Positions 54,230 to 61,655 of a stretch of 64,000 nt of DNA are shown here, one piece after another. Positions within the stretch are counted from its first letter, which is position 1; every line of letters begins with the position of its first letter. A model generated the notes under the pieces. That model saw only the letters and a list, made by a program, of their open reading frames with translations, did no database searches and was not told where the DNA came from. This stretch comes from Isosphaeraceae bacterium EP7 (GTDB lineage Bacteria > Planctomycetota > Planctomycetia > Isosphaerales > Isosphaeraceae): positions 682,001 to 746,000 of the forward strand of contig CP151667.1 in assembly GCA_038400315.1 (NCBI GenBank), read 5' to 3'. A program made the translations under genes and the position numbers.

Positions 54230-57200
54230 TTAGTGGCTGCTCGTGAGTTCCACGCCGGCGAAGATCGGTGCCCCATTCGAGTGGGCCGCGACGACGTCGT
54301 GCTCGCCCGACGGGTCGTCCTTGATCGCGGCCTGCTCGCCGCCCCGCTTCGAAGCGAAGAAGTCGATCAGGCGCTCACCCAGGACATAATAGATCGGGAT
54401 CACGAACCGGCCGAGCACGGTGCTCACCGCGATGCCGAATGCGATCACGATGCCCAGCGAGTTGCGGCTGTAGGCTCCGGCGCCTGTGGCTCGGGCCATC
54501 GGCAAGACGCCCATGACGAAGGCGAACGACGTCATCAGGATCGGCCTGAGCCGCTCGCGCGACGCCGCCTTGGCGCTGTCGATGATGCTCATCCCATGCT
54601 TTTCGCGCATCTCGACGCCGAACTCGACGATCAGGATCGCGTTCTTGGTCTCCAGGCCGATGAGCATGACCAGGCCGATCTGGCCGAAGACGTCAAGCGG
54701 CATGTCGAAGAGCCAGAGGCCGACGATGGCGCCGAACATGGCCAGCGGCACCGTCAGGATGATGACCGTGGGCCTGATCCAGCTCTCATACAGGGCGGCC
54801 ATGAACAGGAAGACGCAGACCACCGACAGGCCGAAGATGTAGGTCGCCTGGTTGCCCGTCTTCTGCTCCTGATAGGTCGTGCCGGTCCACTCGTAGCCGA
54901 ACCCGGTGGGCAGCACCTTGGCCGCGACCTCTTCCATCGCGATCAGGGCCTGGCCCGAGCTGTACCCCGGCGCGGGCGCCCCGTTCATCTTCGCCGTGCC
55001 ATAAAGGTTGTAGTGCGGCACGTCGATGGGGCCTAGCGCGTAGCGGACCTCGCCCAGAGAGCTGAGCGGGACGCGATCTCCTTTGCGGTTCAGGACGTAG
55101 AGATTCTGGATGTCCTCGGGCTTGGTTCGGACGCTCCCCTCGGCCTGGAGGATCACCTTCCAGACCTTGCCGTAGAGGTCAAAGTCATTGATGTAATAGC
55201 CGCCGAGGTTGGCCTGGAGCACGGCGAAGACGTCGCTGATCGGCACGTCGAGCCGGCGCGACTTGGTGCGGTCGACCTCGAACTTGAGCTGGGGGACGCG
55301 GGCCGAGAAGGTCGAGAAGACCCCCGCCAGCTCGGGACGCTTCCGTGCCTCGTCCTGGAAGCGGTCGACGACCCCTTGGATGGCGTCGACTCCCTTGCCG
55401 GCGCGGTCTTCGATCATCAGCTCGAAGCCGCCGGTCTGGCTCAGGCCGCGGATCGGCGGGGGCTGGAGCACCAGGACCATGGCGTCTCGCACCTTCGACG
55501 AGAGCAAGCCCTGGAGGGATTTCGCCAGGCCCGCGGCCCTCAGCTCGGGCGTCGTGCGTTCGCCCCACTCCTGCAACGGCATGAAGACGACGCCGCAGTT
55601 GGTCTGGTTGGCCGACGTGATGACGTTCAGGCCCTCGATCATCACCGTGTGCTTGACCCCTTCCAGGCCTCGGCAGTACCCTTCGACCCGCTTCAAGACC
55701 TGCTCGGTCTTCTCGCCGCTGGTCCCGTCGGGCGTCTGGACCACGACGATCAGGTACCCTTGGTCCTCCGTGGGGATGAACGTCTTGGGCCGGGCGTTGA
55801 TCATCCAGCCGGTCAGCACCAGCAGCCCAAGCGACGGGACAACGATCGTCCACCAGTGATGCGCGGTGAAGTCGAGCACCGAGTCATAGGAGTCTTCGAT
55901 CCACTTGAGCCCCCGATTGAACCAGCGGAAGAGGAAGAACTTCGTCTCTCCGTGCTTGGTCTTCAGGAACAGGCGGGCCATCGCGGGGCTGAAGCTCAAG
56001 GAGTTGAACGCCGAGAAGACGAACGAGAAGACGATCGTCATGGCGAACTGGTTGTACAGCTTGCCGGTCATCCCGGGCATGAACGAGACGGGCACGAACA
56101 CGGCGGCCAGCACCAGCGTGATCGTCACGATGGGCGTGGTGATCTCGGCCATGGCGGCGCGAGTGGCTTCGAGCGGCGGCAGCCCTCGATGCAGGAACTT
56201 CTCGACGTTCTCGACCACGATGATCGCGTCGTCGACCACCAGGCCGATGGCCAGCACCAGGCCGCAGAGCGTGAGCGAGTTGATCGAGAAGCCGAACGCC
56301 TTCATGACGGCGAAGGTGGCGACCAGCGAGACGGGGATCGCCAGCATCGGGATGAGCGTGGCGCGGAACCCCTGGAGGAAGACGAACACGACGATCATGA
56401 CCAGGACGAACGACTCGATCAGCGTATGCTCGACCTCGCTGATGTTCTCGTGCACATAGTCGGTCGTGTTGTAGACGATCGTGTACTCGAGGCCCTCGGG
56501 GAAGCTGGCCGTCAGGTGGTCCATCTCGACCTTGATCTGGTCGACGATCGCCAGCGCGTTGGCGTCGGCATACTGGAAGATCAGGATGCCGCCGGCCGGC
56601 TTGCCGTCGATGTAGCTGGCGCTCTCGTAATTCTCCGAGGCCAGCTCGACCCGGGCGACGTCCTTGAGCCGGACAATCGAGCCGTCGTCGTTGCGACGGA
56701 CGACGATCTCCTCGAACTCGCTGGCCTTCTCCAACCGCCCTTTCACCGTGATCGGCAGCTCGAAATCCTGCCCGGTCGGCACGGGCCGGCCCCCGATTTT
56801 GCCGGCGGCGGCCTGGACGTTCTCCTGCTGCACGGCCTGGACGATCTCGGTGGGGGCGATCTTCATGTTCGCCAGCCGGTCCGGGTCGATCCAGATCCGC
56901 ATCGCATACTTGCGGCCGAGGACCGTGGCGTCGCTGATGCCGGGGATGCGCTTGAGCGCGTCGGCGATGTAAATCTGGCCGTAGTTGTCCAGGAAGGTGG
57001 CGTCGTAGCGCCCATCGGGCGAGATCAGGTTGACGACGCAGACCATGTCGGTCGACGTCTTCTTGATCGAGACGCCGTACTGCTTGACCTCCGGCGGGAG
57101 CTGCGCCTGGGCTGTCTGCACCTTGTTCTGGATGTCGACGGCGGCCATGTCCTGCGAGTAGCCGACGTCGAAGGTGGCGACGATGTTGGAGACGCCGTTG

Positions 57201-57451
57201 CTGGTGCTGTCCGAGTTGTAATAGATCAGGCCCTTCGTGCCATTGATCTGCTGCTCGATCGGCGTGGTGACGGTGCGCGCGACGCTCAGGGCGTCGGCCC
57301 CGGTGTAGGTGGTTGTCACCTGCACCTGGGGGGGCGCGATCTGCGGATACTGGGCGATCGGCAGTTGGAACGCGCAGATCCCGCCGATGAGCAGCATCAA
57401 GAGGGCCGACACCGTGGCGAAGATGGGCCGGCGGATGAAGAAGTCGACCAT
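54230..57451 (-). CDS. RND efflux permease (AcrB/MexB, HAE1 type)
   Basis: A 1073-residue inner-membrane transporter with twelve TM helices and two large periplasmic loops; FFIRRPIFATVSALLMLLIGGICAFQLPIAQYPQIAPPQV is the HAE1 start, and the TM4 proton relay appears as GLVLAIGLVVDDAIIVVENVE. It pumps drugs or other amphipathic compounds using the proton gradient, with an adaptor and an outer-membrane channel. The adaptor gene is 63 bp upstream; no TolC-like gene follows, so the channel must be encoded elsewhere. Confidence 0.97.
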   Translation of the reverse strand: MVDFFIRRPIFATVSALLMLLIGGICAFQLPIAQYPQIAPPQVQVTTTYTGADALSVARTVTTPIEQQINGTKGLIYYNSDSTSNGVSNIVATFDVGYSQDMAAVDIQNKVQTAQAQLPPEVKQYGVSIKKTSTDMVCVVNLISPDGRYDATFLDNYGQIYIADALKRIPGISDATVLGRKYAMRIWIDPDRLANMKIAPTEIVQAVQQENVQAAAGKIGGRPVPTGQDFELPITVKGRLEKASEFEEIVVRRNDDGSIVRLKDVARVELASENYESASYIDGKPAGGILIFQYADANALAIVDQIKVEMDHLTASFPEGLEYTIVYNTTDYVHENISEVEHTLIESFVLVMIVVFVFLQGFRATLIPMLAIPVSLVATFAVMKAFGFSINSLTLCGLVLAIGLVVDDAIIVVENVEKFLHRGLPPLEATRAAMAEITTPIVTITLVLAAVFVPVSFMPGMTGKLYNQFAMTIVFSFVFSAFNSLSFSPAMARLFLKTKHGETKFFLFRWFNRGLKWIEDSYDSVLDFTAHHWWTIVVPSLGLLVLTGWMINARPKTFIPTEDQGYLIVVVQTPDGTSGEKTEQVLKRVEGYCRGLEGVKHTVMIEGLNVITSANQTNCGVVFMPLQEWGERTTPELRAAGLAKSLQGLLSSKVRDAMVLVLQPPPIRGLSQTGGFELMIEDRAGKGVDAIQGVVDRFQDEARKRPELAGVFSTFSARVPQLKFEVDRTKSRRLDVPISDVFAVLQANLGGYYINDFDLYGKVWKVILQAEGSVRTKPEDIQNLYVLNRKGDRVPLSSLGEVRYALGPIDVPHYNLYGTAKMNGAPAPGYSSGQALIAMEEVAAKVLPTGFGYEWTGTTYQEQKTGNQATYIFGLSVVCVFLFMAALYESWIRPTVIILTVPLAMFGAIVGLWLFDMPLDVFGQIGLVMLIGLETKNAILIVEFGVEMREKHGMSIIDSAKAASRERLRPILMTSFAFVMGVLPMARATGAGAYSRNSLGIVIAFGIAVSTVLGRFVIPIYYVLGERLIDFFASKRGGEQAAIKDDPSGEHDVVAAHSNGAPIFAGVELTSSH

Positions 57452-57514
57452 GGTCTTACGAGACCCTTCCGGTGGATGGGGATCGAGTCGGGAGGACGCT
57501 GCCCGGCGCCGGGC

Positions 57515-58897
57515 TCAGGACCTGGGCGGCGTTGAGTCCAGGGGGCCCGGGTCTCCCCCGGGTCGCGTTGCGGTGACCTTGGACCCCTCGCTGACGGATC
57601 TGGGCACGATCGCCGGCTCGGTCTTCACGACGACCCCGGGGCGGACCGCCTGCATCCCCTCGACGATGACCGGCACGCCGGAGTCGAGGCCCTTGGTGAT
57701 GACCCGCATCCCTTCAAAGACCTGGGCGGCGTCCACCCTCTGGACGGCAACCTTTCCGCCGGCGTCGACGATATAAACCACGGGGCCCGAGTCGGTCTCG
57801 GAGACCGCCGGAGACGGGACGACGACGGCGTCGGCCAGGTGGTCGACCACCATGCGCAGCTTGACGTATTCACCGGGCAGCAGAGTCCCGCCCGGGTTGG
57901 GCATCCGCGCCTTGGCCAGGAAGGTGGAGGTCGTCTCGTCGATCGTGTTGTCGATGAAGTCGCAGGTCCCCTGCTGGGGATGCTCCTGCTCGCCGGCCGA
58001 TCCCGGACGCGAGAGCCTGACGGCCAGGCCCTGGCGAATCAGGCGCCTGGTGCGGTCGAGGTCGCGTGAGCTGATCCGGATGTCAACACCCATGGGGTCG
58101 AGCTGCTGGATGGTCGCCAGCTCGGAGAAGGCCCCCCCTCCGCTCATGTCGGGGCCGACGAGATTGCCGACCTTGACCTTCGCCTGGCCGATCTGGCCGT
58201 CGATGGGGGCCTCCATCCGGCAGTAGCCCAGGTTCAGCTCGGCCTCGCGGACGGCGGCCCTGGCGGCCGAGACCTGCGCCTTGGCCGCGGCGATCCCCAC
58301 GGCATAATCGGCCTTCGACTGATCGTGGTTGGCCAGGTCGGCCTCGACCTGCGCCTCCCAACGGCGGCGGTCGGCCGCTGCCTTGTCGAGGTCCTCGGCC
58401 GACCCCGCCTTGCGTGAGAGCAGGTTCTGGCTGCGGTGCTCCTGGATCTGGCCGAGCGCCAGTTGCGCCCGGCTCAGCTCGACCTGCGCCGAGGCGACCT
58501 CACGCCCCTTGGACTGCTCCGACTTCTCGAGCGAGGCCTCGGCCTCGGCCAGCTTGGCGCGGGCCGATTCGAGCGCGATCTTGTACGGCTCCTCGTCGAT
58601 GACCAGGAGCAGCTGCCCTTTCTTCACGAGCGACCCCTCGGCGAAATGCCGTTCGGTCAGGAACCCGCGGACCCTGGCCCGGATGGTCACGTCTTCCAGG
58701 GCCCTGGTCGTGCCGTTGGGGGTGACCATCACCGGCACGCTCATGCGCCTGGACTCGACGACGCCGACGATCGGCGGCGGTGCTTCGGCCACGACGGCCG
58801 GCTTCTGGCAACCCGCCACCGACAGGATGCCCGCGACGAGGAGGGCATATCCCGCGAGCCGACCCGGGCCGGTCTTCTGGTCGAATTCGGTTCTCAT
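57515..58897 (-). CDS. RND efflux periplasmic adaptor, lipoprotein
   Basis: A 460-residue membrane-fusion protein with lipobox LLVAGILSVAGC, barrel-sandwich segment (VTIRARVRGFLTERHFAEGSLVKKGQLLLVID), a long coiled-coil hairpin (about 100-200) and C-terminal beta-barrel and membrane-proximal regions (VVVPSPAVSETDSGPVVYIVD). It bridges the permease to the outer membrane. ATG at 58897 is chosen from the lipoprotein signal; the longer frame to 59116 is not signal-like. First gene of the RND operon. Confidence 0.95.
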   Translation of the reverse strand: MRTEFDQKTGPGRLAGYALLVAGILSVAGCQKPAVVAEAPPPIVGVVESRRMSVPVMVTPNGTTRALEDVTIRARVRGFLTERHFAEGSLVKKGQLLLVIDEEPYKIALESARAKLAEAEASLEKSEQSKGREVASAQVELSRAQLALGQIQEHRSQNLLSRKAGSAEDLDKAAADRRRWEAQVEADLANHDQSKADYAVGIAAAKAQVSAARAAVREAELNLGYCRMEAPIDGQIGQAKVKVGNLVGPDMSGGGAFSELATIQQLDPMGVDIRISSRDLDRTRRLIRQGLAVRLSRPGSAGEQEHPQQGTCDFIDNTIDETTSTFLAKARMPNPGGTLLPGEYVKLRMVVDHLADAVVVPSPAVSETDSGPVVYIVDAGGKVAVQRVDAAQVFEGMRVITKGLDSGVPVIVEGMQAVRPGVVVKTEPAIVPRSVSEGSKVTATRPGGDPGPLDSTPPRS

Positions 58898-59321
58898 GAC
58901 GCTTGGATCCTGAAAGTCCTGGCCACGTCCGGATGGCGCAGCGGCGCACGTCCACCGCGGCGAAGCGAGCTTCGCCGTCGCGGTTCTCACGCAAATCTCT
59001 TCCTCACCTGCGAGGCCGATGCGAACCCGGGGGGCCGCACGTTGTGCATCGGAGGGGAGTCCGATGCCGAGACGGGCCGGAGATGTAGGCCGCCTCGCTC
59101 CTCGAATTGGAACCATGTTAGTTACAATTCGATCGAAGTCAATCCTGGCCGCTTCTGATGGGCCGGTGCTCGATTCTTGTTCGTTCCATAACGTGTTTTC
59201 AGAAAACGAGATCGATGCATCGAGTGAATTTGTGTCGGCGATCCAGTACGAAACGAACCCGCCGGGGCCTACAATTCATGGTTGCCCACAACGGTGCCGG
59301 ACATCTCGACGGGAGGCCATC
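58898..59321. other. Divergent promoter region
   Basis: About 420 bp between the efflux operon and the Gly/Trp-rich gene. It contains an 8-bp hairpin GGCGAAGC-GA-GCTTCGCC near 58959-58976 and an AT-richer stretch (59110-59250, including GTTAGTTACAATTCGATCG) where promoters and an efflux-regulator operator could lie. No regulator gene is next to it. Confidence 0.5.
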
Positions 59322-59912
59322 ATGAATCCTCGGCTCGGAAGCTTGGTTGTGTCGCTCCTGATGGCCTCGCCGGTCGTCGCGGGCGAGATGGATTCGGAAT
59401 TCACCGCGAGACCGGCTCGCACAACGCTCGCAATGGCATTCGCGCCGCAACTGCCGCGATCGATTGCCGTCGGGGCGACCGAGATGGATGCCGAGGGCCC
59501 CGCGCAGGCCTGGAGCCGTGGCGGTTTTGGTCGCGGCGGATTCGGCGGAGGGTTCGGTCGCGTCGGCTGGGGTGGTGGCGGATGGGGCGGCGGCTGGAAC
59601 CGAGGTTGGGGCGGCGGCTGGGGTGGCGGCGGTTGGAATCGAGGCTGGGGCGGTGGCTGGAATCGAGGTTGGGGCGGTTGGGGCGGCGGCTGGGGTGGCG
59701 GTTGGGGCGGCGGCTGGGGTGGCGGCTGGGGTGGCGGTTGGAACAGCGGTTGGGGTGGCGGTTGGAATAGCGGATTTGGCCTTGGGTTCAACAGCTTTGG
59801 TTATGGGGGCCTGGGCTACGGCGGTTTTGGTGGGCTCGGGTTTGCGTACTCGCCGGTGAGCTACGTCGTGTACTCGCCCTTCTCCAGCTTCGGCTATGGC
59901 CTCTGCTACTGA
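59322..59912 (+). CDS. Secreted Gly/Trp-repeat protein
   Basis: A 196-residue exported protein: signal peptide (SLVVSLLMASPVVAG), a short linker, then from about 65 to 160 an almost pure Gly/Trp/Asn/Arg repeat (units like GGWNRGWGGGW), and a C-terminal GFGLGFNSFGYGGLGYGGFGGLGF and Tyr-rich end. An AGG-type site (GGGAGG) lies before the ATG. Such low-complexity Gly/aromatic proteins often form surface or structural material, but no family is assigned. The DNA repeat unit makes length variation by slippage likely. Confidence 0.8.
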   Translation: MNPRLGSLVVSLLMASPVVAGEMDSEFTARPARTTLAMAFAPQLPRSIAVGATEMDAEGPAQAWSRGGFGRGGFGGGFGRVGWGGGGWGGGWNRGWGGGWGGGGWNRGWGGGWNRGWGGWGGGWGGGWGGGWGGGWGGGWNSGWGGGWNSGFGLGFNSFGYGGLGYGGFGGLGFAYSPVSYVVYSPFSSFGYGLCY

Positions 59913-59965
59913 ACCCCTCAACGATGGCCAGCCAGGCGGCCGGTCTCCCGCGCAGGAGGCATCGA

Positions 59966-61474
59966 ATGCGTTGGAGAACGGCCCTGTTTCTGGCGTTGGT
60001 CCTCGTCCCCGCCAGGCTCGGGCTGGGGCAGGCTGAGGTCGTCGAAAACGGCCGCGCGGGGGCCCTTCCCGCCGGCCGGGTCTCGGCCGCGCGGATGATG
60101 AACGGTCCCGAGATCCGGGCCAAGCTGGGACTGACCCGCGAGTATGAGGGGGGCGCAGGACTCAGCTCGGTGAAGGTGGCCGTGCTCGACTCCGGCTTCG
60201 AGGGTGTCGGCGGAGGTCGCGCCTATCTGCCCGCCGATGCGGTGATCGTCGAGCATTATGACCCGGAACTCATCCGTCGGTTCAATCTGGGCGATCCCGA
60301 GTTCCGCAAAGGATTCGAGCCCGGGAACCGCCACGGGCGGGTCATGGCCCAGATCGTCTGGGGAGTCACCGGCGCCCGGCCTGAGGGGCCCAGGTTCTAT
60401 CTGCTCAACGCCAACGGCCCGACCATGCTCCGACGCGCCGTGCGTTATGCCATCGAGAGCAAGGTCGACCTCATCCTCTTCAGCGGGTCATTTGAAGGGG
60501 GAGGCAATGGTGACGGCCGCGGGCCAATCAACCGGGTGGTCGACGACGCCCTCGCGGCGGGCATCCCATGGATCAATGCCGCGGGCAACTACGGCGGCCG
60601 GGTCTTTAACGGGCCGATTCGACCCCTCGACGACGGCTATCTCAGGCTCCGCAAGGGGGCCGACGTGGCCTCTCTGCGGTTCCGTAACCACGTCGACGAG
60701 AACAACGTCAACGTCACGCTGACCTGGAACGACTACCGCGAAGACGAGGACGCAGGCACCGAGAAAGACCTCGACCTGTTCGTCGAGGACTGGGCCGGCC
60801 GCCGCGTGGGATCGGGCGAGAAGGTCCAGGTGACGGGGGTGCCACAGGCCGATTCGGAGCAGAGCCGCAACCCGCGCGAGCGGGTCGTCCTGGAGAGCCT
60901 GCCGGCGATCCCCTATTTCCCGAAAGACCCCGACTACTGCTACCGGATCAGGATCCGCGCGAAGGGAGGGCGGTTCACCTCGGAAGATCGCCTGCGCGTC
61001 CTGGTCACGGCGAGCCGGGAGGCTTACACCCCGCCCGACGGTGGTCCGCCGCGGTCTGCGTTCGAGTTCGTCGACGCGTCGGATCAGGGGGAGCTCTACC
61101 CGCCGGCCGACAATTTGCTGGCCCTGACGGTCGGCGACGGCAGCCCCTCGTCGTCGATGGGCCCGACGGTCGACGGCAGGACCAAGCCCGACGTGCTTCT
61201 GGAAGACTCGCGCGCCTACTTCAGCGACGGCGAGGTCTCCTCGGGCTCCTCGAACGCCGCCGCCTACGTGGCCGGTGCCGTCGCGATCCTGAAGGCGGCC
61301 GCCCCCGACCTTGGCCCCGGCCCGCTCCTGAGGATCGCCAGGCAGGGGCCGCCGCTGCCGGCGAGCATCCTGGCCGACCGGCCCAGGGCCGTGAATGCGA
61401 CCTCCTCCGTGCTGCGTCTCTGGCAGGCCCCGACCCGTGCGAAGCTTGTCGAGGTGATGCGGGCACCTCGCTGA
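59966..61474 (+). CDS. Secreted subtilisin-like serine protease (S8)
   Basis: A 502-residue exported protein with signal peptide (ALFLALVLVPARLGLGQA) and S8 catalytic blocks: Asp75 in VKVAVLDSGF, His123 in NRHGRVMAQIVWG, oxyanion Asn in INAAGNYGG and Ser429 in GSSNAAAYVAGAVA. The Ser motif differs from the usual GTSxAxP by Ser for Thr and Ala for Pro. An insert of about 120 residues (about 215-370) separates the Asn and Ser blocks and resembles a beta-sandwich. AGGAGG six bases before the ATG fixes the start. It is 53 bp after the Gly/Trp gene. Confidence 0.85.
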   Translation: MRWRTALFLALVLVPARLGLGQAEVVENGRAGALPAGRVSAARMMNGPEIRAKLGLTREYEGGAGLSSVKVAVLDSGFEGVGGGRAYLPADAVIVEHYDPELIRRFNLGDPEFRKGFEPGNRHGRVMAQIVWGVTGARPEGPRFYLLNANGPTMLRRAVRYAIESKVDLILFSGSFEGGGNGDGRGPINRVVDDALAAGIPWINAAGNYGGRVFNGPIRPLDDGYLRLRKGADVASLRFRNHVDENNVNVTLTWNDYREDEDAGTEKDLDLFVEDWAGRRVGSGEKVQVTGVPQADSEQSRNPRERVVLESLPAIPYFPKDPDYCYRIRIRAKGGRFTSEDRLRVLVTASREAYTPPDGGPPRSAFEFVDASDQGELYPPADNLLALTVGDGSPSSSMGPTVDGRTKPDVLLEDSRAYFSDGEVSSGSSNAAAYVAGAVAILKAAAPDLGPGPLLRIARQGPPLPASILADRPRAVNATSSVLRLWQAPTRAKLVEVMRAPR

Positions 61475-61655
61475 GCCATGTTTCGAGCACCGAGCTCGGG
61501 ACGTTCGGTCGCCGGAAGTCGGGTGTCGCCATCCCAGAACATGGCCGGTTGTGATCGGATCGTTCGTACTGGCGGGGCGACGTGCCGGGCTCAGGCTTGA
61601 GGGGCCGCGGCTACCCCTGGCGAGTATCGAAGGCGTTGAACGCCAGATTTGCCGG

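Noticed and set aside
55376-57535. 719-aa plus-strand frame
   Set aside because: Opposite the RND permease, which has clear family motifs.
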